NCBI GenBank assembly: GCA_003439945.1
Contig: QVRM01006480.1
Coordinates: 62,001 to 126,000, forward strand
Origin: Dermanyssus gallinae
Taxonomy: Eukaryota; Arthropoda; Arachnida; Mesostigmata; Dermanyssidae
Direction: 5' to 3'
Length of the DNA stretch: 64,000 nucleotides
The translations under genes were made by a program, and so were the position numbers. The first letter of the stretch is position 1; every line of letters begins with the position of its first letter. The notes beneath the pieces are model-generated. The model was not told where the DNA came from. It saw only the letters and a list, made by a program, of their open reading frames with translations, and did not search any database. Positions 52,620 to 61,734 of this stretch are shown here, piece by piece.

Positions 52620-55600
52620 AAACGAGAAAGGAGTTTTCATCTCGAACTGTGTGGGACTCGACCCCTGATGTTACGGCGCTGAGACCCATACCCACTAAAC
52701 GCACCTCCCCCCTTAAACTTCACTCTCTGATGGCCCAGATCTCCATAGAACAGTGCTATGAGCCATCAGGAGAAGTGGCGAGTGCCCTATCGGATCAATT
52801 GGCCGGGGTCACTCACGGGTTTCCCCACCTGTCAAGCGCACTTTGTCCCAGCCCTTGCGAACCCGTTTGATTCAAAGTTGCGCTTTCTTCAGCCGTGCTG
52901 GCCTCAAAAAGATTCTGTCTCTCCTTGCATCTTCTGTGCTTTGTTTTTAGCACTTCCTGTGCAACTTCCGCTCCCAATTCCCATGTTTGGGTCGAACACA
53001 GGATGTATTCCGCGAACTCTTTTAGACCATTTCGCGGGGAGTCCTGTACTTCGGGATAGGTAAGTCCCGCTCTGGACCATCTCTCACGAATCTTTCTAAT
53101 TGCCATGGTTCTGGCCTCTTCCCATGCCTGGCACCTGAGGAGTGTGTGTTGTGGGGTGTCTTCCACGGCTTCGTTGCAAAAAAGGCATGTTTCTGATGGG
53201 GCCTTCCCTATTCGGTAAAGGTATGACTGGAAGTTGCCATGTCCCGTGAGAACCTGCGTTAGGTAGAAGGTTAAGTCCCCTCCCGGCCTTGCTATCCACG
53301 CTCGTATGTTTGGGAGCAGTTTGCTGAGACTCTTTCCGGGGGCACCAAAGGGAATTGCGTCCCACTCTGCTTGCCAGCTCTCTATAGTGGCGTTTCTCTC
53401 TCTTTCTTTGTCGCTCTCTGTGGGTGTGCCAATATCCCACAGGCGCTGTCTTTCGGACGCCTTAAGGTCCCAGGGGATTTCTCCGGCAAGCAGCAGAGCT
53501 GCGTTTGTGCTGACCGTTCTGTAGCCTTGTATTACCCTAAGGGCTGCGATCCGCTGTGTTTTGCGCAGGATCAACTTTGCTTTTTTTGACTTAAGAGTCG
53601 CCCTGGCCCAAACGGCAGCCCTGAAGAGCGCAATTGACTCCGCTACCGTCATCAGTAATTTCTTTATACGAGCCCGCGGTCCATGTATATTCGGAAGTAT
53701 CCTGGCAATAGCGTTTGCCGTCTTTAATGCTTTTTCCGTAGCCTTCTTGATCTGCCATAAGCCGGTCATGGACGTGTCCAACGTGATCCCAAGGTAGCGG
53801 GCCTTATTCACGAATCTGATTGGTTGTCCCGCAACCTGTATGTTTAACGGCCTCTTTTTGCCCGTTAAGAGAATTATTTCACTTTTTTCTGGGGCGAGTG
53901 CCAGCCCCGAGGCCTTCATCCACTCCGCGGTCGAGTGCAATGCTTTGTTTGTATTTAGCTCGAGCTCATCCTCCGTTTTAGCCTGTGCTACGACCGCTAA
54001 ATCGTCAGCGTAAGCAATCAGTTCTATTCCCGGGGGTAGGCCGGTTTGCCGCAGAACGTCGTCATATGCGAGGTTCCACAACAGTGGGCCTAGGATTGAG
54101 CCCTGTGGTACCCCGGCTGTCATGGGGAAGACAACGTTGCCGTTTGAAACAGACCTTTCCTTAAGGTATCCAGAAATTACCTTAACTAGGTACGGCGGAA
54201 CTTTTTTGCGAACAAGCGTGTCCAATATGGTCTTCCATGGTAGGCTGTTGAAGGCATTCCTCACATCCAGAAGGGTGACCATGATTAGCTGTCTTGTACA
54301 GATGGTGGATTCACGCACCTGTTCAGCTCTACTGAGGACTCTGTGGATTGCTGTTAGGGCCGATCTGTGCTTACGGAAGCCAAATTGTGCCGGCGACAAG
54401 AGTCCGCACTCCTCCGCAAACAGCCTAAGCCTTTCTTCGATGATGGCTTCATAGCCCTTGGCTAGGGCGTTTAGTAAACAGATTGGCCGGTATCCTCCAT
54501 TCGCTTTGGGGATAAGGACCACTTCTGCCTGTTTCCATGTTGATGGAAACTCTCCTGTTCTTATCGCGGAGGTAAGAGATTCTGCAACTGCAGCTGGGTG
54601 CTCTTTAAACAGGATTTTGACTGCAGCGGGAGGGACGCCTTCAGGGCCGGGGGCCTTTCCCGTCTTGATCTTGTCAGCCGCTAGGCGAACCTCGAGAGGC
54701 TGGATTACCGGGAATTCGTCTTCTGTTACCTGGGGTGTATTTTCGTATGTAGCTCTCTCGAATATGTCGTGAGTCGGGAAAAACTTAGTAAGAATATCTA
54801 CTGTTTCCTGTTCGTCGAGGGCTTCCGTGGCAGCTCTTTTCTTCTTACCGCGTACAATTCTGTATGGTTTTCCCCATGGGTCTTCTTGGACCTGCCCTTG
54901 GAGCTCTTGCAAGCACTTGGTTTTGCTGTCAGCAATGGCGCTCTTGAGAATTACTCTGCTTCTCCTATATCTATTCAGTGCCTGCATACGCTCTTTGTTG
55001 TCTCGGCGAATCTGCTTCAGTGCTCTTCTGGCTTTGTTGCATTCTTTGCGCTTTTTGGCAATGTCCAGTGTCCACCAGTGCTTCGGCGGTTTTCCTGGCC
55101 GTCTAAGGTGCATCCTCACGGTGGCAGTTTTTGCACACGCCTCCTCGAGGATGGCCTGGAGCTGCACCGGGGTCTTGGGAAAATGGGATTGCGTCATGTT
55201 GTTTGCAAGTACTTCCTTAAACTTTTCTTCATCCGTTATTTTGTATTTCTTTCTCTGTTGTTGTTGAGGAGGTGGAGTCGTTCGGAGATTTAGTCGAGTC
55301 TCCACACAGAGATGATCGCTAAGGTTTTCTTCCTCCACCAGTACCGTCCAGCTTGACACCTTCCGCGTTATCTGAGAGTTCGTGAGTGTTATGTCTATGT
55401 ACGATTCGTAATTGTGGCGCCGGAAGGTTGCTTCCTTACCGTCGTTAAGAACGTTTAAGTCGTTTGCCGCTGCCCATTCTAAAAGAGTTCTGCCCCGCGT
55501 GTCTGTTTGCCGGGAGCCCCATATATCCGCTGCCGATTTAAAATCTCCGGAGATTAACACACCTGTTCCAGGTTTCAGGTTTAGAAGCGACGTCGTGAGG

Positions 55601-55781
55601 TTGCCCAGGATTTGTTCAAACTCCTCGTGTGGACAGTTGGGGCTTATATAGCAGGAGTATATTATCCCTACGTCTTTTACGTCGATCCAGCAAAACCCTG
55701 GTCCGCTACCCTTGTTTTGTATTTTTACGGTATGATTGATCATAAGTGCAGTGTCGTATGCGGAGTCAGTCACCCAGTGTT
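52620..55781 (-). mobile_element. R1-clade LINE (family T), 5'-truncated, flanked by (TA)n
   Basis: 3,162 bp. The 3' end meets the array at 52619 and the truncated 5' end meets the array at 55782. The 3'UTR has GAGAGTGAAGTTTAAGGG, TTTAGTGGGTATGGG and GAGTCCCACACAGTTC. Related copies lie at 49150-49690 and 61735-64000. TA at both ends fits insertion into a TA microsatellite with a TA duplication. Confidence 0.8.
52813..55773 (-). CDS. R1-clade ORF2, endonuclease plus reverse transcriptase, 986 codons open
   Basis: The longest intact frame in the window. Residues 1-165 are the APE endonuclease lacking its N-terminus: YDTALMI, SGDFKSAADIWGS (Lys where the family has the catalytic-site Asn of GDFN) and LSDHLCVE. 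The linker reaches 340. RT: GKAPGPEGVP (372-381), YRPICLLNA (428-436), LLDVRNAFN (501-509), GVPQGSILGP (554-563) and YADD (588-591). C-terminal LTGHGNFQSYL (842-852) and a C-x2-C-x9-H-x4-C knuckle (863-881). The start is not native, since the copy is truncated in the endonuclease. RT looks intact; the endonuclease is incomplete. Confidence 0.85.
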   Translation of the reverse strand: MTDSAYDTALMINHTVKIQNKGSGPGFCWIDVKDVGIIYSCYISPNCPHEEFEQILGNLTTSLLNLKPGTGVLISGDFKSAADIWGSRQTDTRGRTLLEWAAANDLNVLNDGKEATFRRHNYESYIDITLTNSQITRKVSSWTVLVEEENLSDHLCVETRLNLRTTPPPQQQQRKKYKITDEEKFKEVLANNMTQSHFPKTPVQLQAILEEACAKTATVRMHLRRPGKPPKHWWTLDIAKKRKECNKARRALKQIRRDNKERMQALNRYRRSRVILKSAIADSKTKCLQELQGQVQEDPWGKPYRIVRGKKKRAATEALDEQETVDILTKFFPTHDIFERATYENTPQVTEDEFPVIQPLEVRLAADKIKTGKAPGPEGVPPAAVKILFKEHPAAVAESLTSAIRTGEFPSTWKQAEVVLIPKANGGYRPICLLNALAKGYEAIIEERLRLFAEECGLLSPAQFGFRKHRSALTAIHRVLSRAEQVRESTICTRQLIMVTLLDVRNAFNSLPWKTILDTLVRKKVPPYLVKVISGYLKERSVSNGNVVFPMTAGVPQGSILGPLLWNLAYDDVLRQTGLPPGIELIAYADDLAVVAQAKTEDELELNTNKALHSTAEWMKASGLALAPEKSEIILLTGKKRPLNIQVAGQPIRFVNKARYLGITLDTSMTGLWQIKKATEKALKTANAIARILPNIHGPRARIKKLLMTVAESIALFRAAVWARATLKSKKAKLILRKTQRIAALRVIQGYRTVSTNAALLLAGEIPWDLKASERQRLWDIGTPTESDKERERNATIESWQAEWDAIPFGAPGKSLSKLLPNIRAWIARPGGDLTFYLTQVLTGHGNFQSYLYRIGKAPSETCLFCNEAVEDTPQHTLLRCQAWEEARTMAIRKIRERWSRAGLTYPEVQDSPRNGLKEFAEYILCSTQTWELGAEVAQEVLKTKHRRCKERQNLFEASTAEESATLNQTGSQGLGQSALDRWGNP

Positions 55782-55816
<35 letters not shown>

Positions 55817-55831
55817 GCATATGTATATATA
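55782..55831. repeat. (TA)n microsatellite with TG interruptions
   Basis: Borders the truncated 5' end of the R1-type element. Confidence 0.9.
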
Positions 55832-56167
55832 GCAAAAGAGAGAAATACTTACACTCCCGCCGCCCGCGGAGGTTACGCGCGGACATTTTGCGGGAGTGCC
55901 CGCCAGCCCGAATAGACAGGCCAGCAGCTCCCCCCTATCGAGGTTTGAAATGGAGGTACCACACTACTGCGCCCTACCGATTAGACGCGATCACCTCGCG
56001 ATTCCGCGTTACACTCCAGAATATTACGCGCCCCCCCCGAAGGGGTGTTTGACCCACTCCAGAGCAGGGGTTCCCCACCGCTGCGAAGGGCAGCTGCGGG
56101 GCCAGATGGTCCTCCCGACAGACGGTCTGCGTTCATGTGGACATTTCTCGCTCATTATGCTTATTAT

Positions 56168-56172
<5 letters not shown>
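55832..56172. mobile_element. Unassigned GC-rich insert between TA arrays
   Basis: About 340 bp, GC-rich and unlike its AT-rich borders. It contains a C8 run and short open plus-strand frames (for example from 55896) without a domain I know. The position and TA on both sides suggest another truncated element, perhaps an unrecognised 3' part. Confidence 0.35.
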
Positions 56173-56217
<45 letters not shown>

Positions 56218-56240
56218 TATATATATATATATACATATAA

Positions 56241-56284
<44 letters not shown>

Positions 56285-56316
56285 TATATATATATATCAT
56301 ATACATATAATATATA

Positions 56317-56374
<58 letters not shown>

Positions 56375-56482
56375 CATATGCATATATATATATATGTATA
56401 TATACATATAGATCTATATATATATATATATATATACATATGCATATATATATATATGTATATATACATATATATCTATATA

Positions 56483-56524
<42 letters not shown>
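56173..56524. repeat. Long interrupted (TA)n array
   Basis: About 350 bp of TA with CA, TG and AA/TT interruptions. The long Tyr/Ile open frames here are artefacts of the repeat. Confidence 0.9.
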
Positions 56525-56526
<2 letters not shown>

Positions 56527-57331
56527 ATCAAGGTATACATTTGTGATGTAAGAACATGTGCACAGCCCGCTCGGGGCATAACTCAAGGCGTTAGGTCCAG
56601 GCTTGGGCTGGTCCACCTAGCCAGGGTGCCTCTCACCGAAGCGGCATTCCCTCTCTGAACATCCAATGACAGATGTTGCTGTAAATATTCCCCCGCCGTC
56701 TCCTGTAGAAAGCATTAATCTTCTTCCGACATCGCTAAGCAGTTTCTTCGTTAGCAGCCCCCCCACGTCTCAAACGCAAGGGGTGAGAACATGTGTGGGT
56801 AAGCGACGCTTGAATACTTTCGGCACTTGGCTGCCTCCGCTAGGGCTACCGCGTGTCCAGGGCGGGCTGCGCCCGCACCGACCATTGAAGGGGCTAAAAA
56901 GTCGGTTACGGTCGCATCCCACACCAGCATTTGCCCCCGCTCGAAGGGAGTTAGGGTCATGCCATCAGGTGTCTTCCCATCGTCTCTGACTAAACCGGGA
57001 GGCTCCAATATGCATGGGTAGCCCGCCAACCTCGCCTTGCTAGCGGCCGTAGTTGTTCGGTCCCACAGGCCGCTCCATCGGCCGTCGTTTGCCAGTTCTG
57101 ACCACGCGCGCTAAAGAGAGGGAATCTCCGGTAGAGACCCGCAGAATACGATGGCGTCATCGTGAGTCTGTTCAAGCGTGGCCTGGAAGTTTTCAATCGC
57201 CCGGGAGTCCAGGATAGACTCGACACCACTAGTCGCCGAATGTAAAGAGGCGATGTGTGCTGCGACTGAAAGAGAAACAGCTTCAGGCAGGCCCAGTCCG
57301 CCTCTGGCTACTGGTAAGAAGGCCTGAACTA
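56525..57331 (-). pseudogene. PD...D-domain LINE copy a, C-terminal part
   Basis: Minus strand. It begins right at the TA array with QAFLPVARGGLGLPEAVSL (57325-57270), a conserved post-RT block. The zinc knuckle is lost. It resumes with YPCILEPPGL (57026-56997), [19 protein letters not shown] (56970-56915) and ATVTDFLAPSMVG, and ends [14 protein letters not shown] near 56655-56610. The PD...D core and the CxCG/HHGLSC knuckle of its sister copies resemble restriction-like-endonuclease LINEs. Clade assignment is an inference. Broken by shifts. Confidence 0.6.
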
Positions 57332-57337
57332 GATATA

Positions 57338-57414
<77 letters not shown>

Positions 57415-57438
57415 CATATATATTTATATGTATATATC
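57332..57438. repeat. (TA)n array
   Basis: TA with TTTA interruptions, between copies a and b. Confidence 0.9.
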
Positions 57439-58136
57439 AACGCGTGATATGCATAATATTAGGCATCAAGCGCAGGTCTTACCGCTATATAGCTTATTAT
57501 GCATATCATAATTTATTAAGGAATAAAAATGGAGCTACAATTGTCTCGTATAGAGTGGGCTGGGACCACTTCAGCAGAGTGCCCCGGGCGGATGCCGCGT
57601 TCCCGCGTTGGACGTCAAGGTCGAGGCGCTGTCTCAGGAAAGCCGCAGATCTTTTGTCTCCAGTTGCGAGGTTCAGCTGCTCACCGACTCTGTGGAGGAG
57701 CTTGCGAGTCAAGTTGCCAGGACCGTCTAAGGTTTCGAACGCTAGCGGTTGAAACTCATGTGGGTAACCTATTGAGGCGTATTTTGCGAGCTTCCTTGCC
57801 TCAGCTAGATTACCAGCGTGGCCTGCTGAGATCGCCTCGCCACCGACCATTGAAGGTGCTAATGTCGGTGACAAGTGGCGTCCCAGACGAGCATCCTGCC
57901 CCTACTAAAGGGGGTAAGAGTCATCCCGTCCGGGCGCTTACCATCGTCGGTGGAGAGGCCCTGGGCCTCTAGGATGCAGGGGAATCCACTTGATCGAAGC
58001 GCTCGGCCGAAGGTGTCGTTAATGCCGGCATGCCTGGCACGCCTTCCCGCACTCATGATGCACGATAACCCGTGATGGGCTATTTTGTCGACGGGATGGC
58101 CGCATTTACATTGATGAGGGGACACAAGGACACAAT
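57439..58136 (-). pseudogene. PD...D-domain LINE copy b, C-terminal part
   Basis: Minus strand. [19 protein letters not shown] (58120-58064; zinc knuckle), [30 protein letters not shown] (57935-57880; PD-x15-D) and, after a one-base shift near 57875, [15 protein letters not shown] with FETLDGPGNLTRKLL and RGNAASARGTLLKW, then a stop. The 3'UTR contains a 14-bp inverted repeat (57445-57458, 57495-57508). Both ends meet (TA)n. Confidence 0.65.
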
Positions 58137-58137
58137 G

Positions 58138-58169
<32 letters not shown>

Positions 58170-58185
58170 TATTGTATATATATGC

Positions 58186-58256
<71 letters not shown>

Positions 58257-58315
58257 AATATATATATGTATATATATGCATATATATATACATATAAATA
58301 TATATATGCATATAC
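58137..58315. repeat. (TA)n array
   Basis: TA with TGCA interruptions. It separates minus-strand copy b from plus-strand copy c, whose 5' ends both face it. Confidence 0.9.
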
Positions 58316-59275
58316 ACTTTTAGATACACCGGGAGTCATCCAGTTTAAAAACCGCTTAGCTTATCTTAGAAGAACCTTGAGGCGCGGTGCGGAAGTAAGC
58401 CTGAAAACGTACTATCCCAGCGTGACTGGGGTGCCCCTTTGCACAATGAAGTACAACGACGTCTATTTAACAAAGCTGCTGACGACACGACTAGGGCTCG
58501 TCTAAACGCCGTTTCCGCCAAGGACTCAGGTGCCTGGTTACACGCGCTTCCCAGTGCCCCCATAGGCACACTTCTTGATGATGAGACGATTCGCATAGCA
58601 GTAGGCCTTCGCCTAAGGGCAGACATAGTAACCTCTCATCGGTGTCAATGCGGTCACCCCGTCGATAAACTAGGACATCACGGACTATCGTGCATCATTA
58701 GCGCAGGACGACGCTCAAGACATGCCGCTATCAATGAAACCTTTAGCAGATCCCTTAGGTCGTGCGGTCGTCCGTGCATCCTTGACCCCCCAGGCCTCTG
58801 CGCGGAAGACGGCAGACGTCCAGACGGGATGACACTTATACCATTCGAGCGAGGCAAAATGCTGGTTTGGGACGCAACCGTTACCGACTCCTTAGCCCCT
58901 TCTATGGTCGGTGGCGGCGCATCCGAAGCTGGTTATGCAGCCCACCTTGCGGAGACCAGCAAATTGAGAAAATACTCTTGAATCGGGTATCTCCACGAGT
59001 TCTGCCCTGTCGCGTTTGAAACCCTGGGTGCCCCTAGCGTTCGGACCAAGCAGCTGATCCGCAAAGTCGGCACCTTGTTAAACTTGTCATCCGGAGATAA
59101 CAGGTCGTCGTCCTTTTTCAAACAACGTCTGGATCTTGATATACAACGTGGAAACGCTGCATCCGTTCGGGGCACACTTCTGAGGTGGTGTCGGCCTGAC
59201 CTCATCGAAACGGACACGTGACAGCCACAATACGCGCCCACTAGGCATATTGGCTTAGCTAATCCATCGTGATAC

Positions 59276-59276
<1 letters not shown>
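58316..59276 (+). pseudogene. PD...D-domain LINE copy c, C-terminal part, most complete
   Basis: Plus strand. After a frame change near 58440 it reads [20 protein letters not shown] (58491-58550), DDETIRIAVGLRLRADIV, HRCQCGHPVDKLGHHGLSC (58639-58695), SRHAAINETF and RRPDGMTLIPFERGKMLVWD (58813-58872). Then [14 protein letters not shown] and RKYS, followed by TGA (58979-58981), after which the same frame continues IGYLHEFCPVAFETLG and [14 protein letters not shown] to a stop near 59219. The C.CG...HH...C knuckle, RH..IN and PD...D series parallels R2-type endonucleases. TA on both sides. Confidence 0.65.
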
Positions 59277-59314
<38 letters not shown>

Positions 59315-59357
59315 TACATATATATACATAGATGTATATATATATATATATATATTT
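59277..59357. repeat. (TA)n array
   Basis: TA with ACATA interruptions, between copies c and d. Confidence 0.9.
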
Positions 59358-60281
59358 ACCGTGCCGGTGCCATACCCACTGACACCCTTTGCCAGAAAAG
59401 CTGGTTGACCCCACTGTAGGAGAAGACGTTTGCGCATCTCCTTGAGCAAGCCCCCACTACGACTGACAAGGCCAGGCTACGGGCGGTCTCCTCAAAAAGC
59501 GCCGGGGCCTGGTTACAGGCTCTCCCTAGTGCTCAGTTAGGCACTCTATTAGATGACGAGACTGTTCGGATTAGTGCAGGGCTACGCCTGGGGACAGCTC
59601 TCGTAATCCCCCACCAATGTAGATGCGGCGATCAAGTAAGGCCACAGGCACACCATGGCCTCTCTTGTGCCTTAAGCTCAGGTCGTCGAGCCCGACACGC
59701 AGCACTTAACGAGACATTTAGCCGAGCTTTAAGGTCGGCCGGCTTTCCTTGCATTCTTGAACCTCCTGGCTACTGCAGGAATGATGGAAAGCGAGCGGAC
59801 GGGCTGACACTAACGTCCTTCGAGATGGGTCGCATGCTGGTATGGGATGCAACCGTTACTGACTCGTTAGCCCCCTTAATGGTCAGTGCGGGAGCGGAAC
59901 ATGCTGGACACGCGTCTATGTTGGCGGAAGCGAATAAGTGCAGAAAGTATGCCAGTATCACTTACCCCCACGACTTTCGTCCACTGGCATTCGAGAAATT
60001 AGGGAGATCTGGCCCGAAGACGCATAAACTTATTCAACGTGTCGGCAAGGCGCTCAATCGTTCGACAGGGGACACCAGAGCTGTCGAGTACCTGCACCAG
60101 AGACTATCGCTGGACATTCACCGGGGTAACGCTGCCTCTGTGCGTGGAACTCTGCTAGACTGGACACGCCCGAACCTGGAGGATATGTGACTGTTTTCAC
60201 TTGATTTATCCGATGTACACGCTCATAAGGAGACAATTGTTGCTTCTTGCATATAAGCAAATAAAACTGTAACATAATAAG
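59358..60281 (+). pseudogene. PD...D-domain LINE copy d, C-terminal part
   Basis: Plus strand, same order as copy c: TKARLRAVSSKSAGAWLQAL (59467-59525), HQCRCGDQVRPQAHHGLSC (59612-59667), ARHAALNETF, ADGLTLTSFEMGRMLVWD (59797-59850; the PD Pro is Ala), TVTDSLAPLMVSAG, FEKLGRSGPKTHKLIQ and [14 protein letters not shown] to a stop at 60188-60190. Open from 59825 to the stop. The 3'UTR ends AAATAAAACTGTAACATAAT next to (TA)n. The Pro to Ala change weakens the endonuclease motif. Confidence 0.65.
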
Positions 60282-60282
60282 A

Positions 60283-60311
<29 letters not shown>
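60282..60311. repeat. (TA)n array
   Basis: Short pure TA tract between copy d and the R2-like RT piece. Confidence 0.9.
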
Positions 60312-60315
<4 letters not shown>

Positions 60316-61236
60316 AGAAAACTGGGCCAACACGATGACACAATCACCCCCTGAACCACTCCCTTGCCCCGTATACACTCCCAACTCTAATCTCTTCGAG
60401 GTTAGAGTCCCTCACTATCTCCCTAAAGGAAACCCACGTAGCTCTTCGCAGACCTTCAAAAGCATTAGGCTTGGACGGGATTTGTCTTTCGCCCCTTCAT
60501 AAACTCCCGTTAGAAGTAGTCTGTTGTATTCTTAACATATTAGTAGTTAGCGATATTGCCTCAGCCCATGAAACTGCTCGCTTGGCGTTCATTCCTCAAA
60601 TGAACAATGCCACATCCCAAAGCGATCTGCGACCCCTATCTATTAGTTCATACTTACAACGAACGCTTAACAAAATTCTCTCTAGGCGCCTCCAGAACGC
60701 TATTAAGCTTCAGCTAATCCAGCGAGCGTTTCTCCCCTATAATGGTACCTTCGAGAATCTTGCGGTTCTGGATAGTATTCTTAACGATGCCAAGTCTGCA
60801 GGACGTGAGCTCAGACTCGCCTCAATCGACCTCCGTAAGGCGTTCGACATGGTGAGTCATGACTCCGTTCTATGGACACTCCGGACTCGCAAATACCCGG
60901 AGGTATTCATTAATTATATCGAACGCTTGTACCTTTTATCTAAAACTCTCATAGAGTTTGGACAAGAATGTCGCACATTTCGGCCAACTAGGGTGTTAGG
61001 CAGGGAGATCCTCTGTCCATCCTTATATTTAATCTAGTTCTCGACGACATTCATTCAAAATTAGACAAAACTAATATCGGGTACCAACTTTCTGATGACT
61101 TCCGCTTTTTGGGCTCAGCCTTTGCGGATGATATCATCCTCCTAGCCTTCACGAAATCTACTCTCCAACGGCTCCTTAATATTGCGGACCCCCTTTTAAA
61201 ATCCCGAGGCCTTGAAACTAATACTAGTAAAAAAAC

Positions 61237-61239
<3 letters not shown>
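60312..61239 (+). pseudogene. R2-like reverse transcriptase, 5' part, cut at a (TA)n array
   Basis: Plus strand. LGLDGICLSPLHKLPLE (60466-60515), LRPLSISSYLQRTLNKIL (60627-60680), IQRAFLPYNGTFENLAVLD (60717-60773), SIDLRKAFDMVSHDS (60823-60867), then after a frame change near 60990 GVRQGDPLSILIFNLVLDD (60991-61047), AFADDIILLA (61119-61148) and SRGLETNTSK (61201-61230). The FADD box, RKAFDxVSH and GVRQGDPLS are R2-type. The frame ends in the TA array at the same element position where the R2-like copy at 52545 begins. Confidence 0.7.

Positions 61240-61304
<65 letters not shown>
61240..61304. repeat. (TA)n array
   Basis: Pure TA between the R2-like RT piece and copy f. Confidence 0.9.
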
Positions 61305-61309
<5 letters not shown>

Positions 61310-61707
61310 AATAGAAAGTATGCGGACCTAAATCGGGCGCACCACTTTTCGCCATTCGCGTTCGAGACGATGGGTGGCCCTGGGCCCCTCACGGTAACAT
61401 TAATCTCTCGGGTTAGCGACGCGTTACGGCAGGCGACGATGGACAAGAGGGCGCACGCCTTTTTCTCGCAGCGACTGTCCCTGAAGATCCAAAGAGGTAA
61501 GGCGACCTCAGTGCTCGGAACTATGAGAGACTGGATGGACCCGGGCCTTCGCGCCAGGGGGCGGGCAGGACTTCCTCACGGGCATGAGAGATAGAGCGGC
61601 TACGGCGCGCAGAAGGAGCAACTAGGTCGACGAGCAGAAACGCCGTGAAGCATTATATATATTCTTCTAAATTATAATAAAAGGAACGTTGCCAACTTAA
61701 AAAAAAA
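61305..61707 (+). pseudogene. PD...D-domain LINE copy f, last part only
   Basis: Plus strand. Begins RKYADLNRAHHFSPFAFETM (61314-61373), then KRAHAFFSQRLSLKIQRGKA and GTMRDWMDPGL. This aligns with the end of copies c and d (RKYASI..., [21 protein letters not shown]). The zinc and PD...D parts are missing because truncation is at the TA array. Stop at 61592-61594. The 3'UTR contains TTCTAAATTATAATAAA, also found at 51007-51023. Confidence 0.6.
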
Positions 61708-61721
61708 TATATATATATATT
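61708..61721. repeat. Short (AT)n tract
   Basis: (AT)7 between A-rich and T-rich runs, at the 3' junction of the minus-strand R1 copy. Confidence 0.8.
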
Positions 61722-61734
61722 TTTTTAATTTTTA

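Noticed and set aside
54769..55293. Plus-strand open frames of 146-174 codons
   Set aside because: Shadow frames opposite the intact 986-codon R1-type ORF2.
56173..58340. Long open frames rich in Tyr and Ile on both strands
   Set aside because: They are translations of (TA)n arrays with TG/CA interruptions and have no other content.
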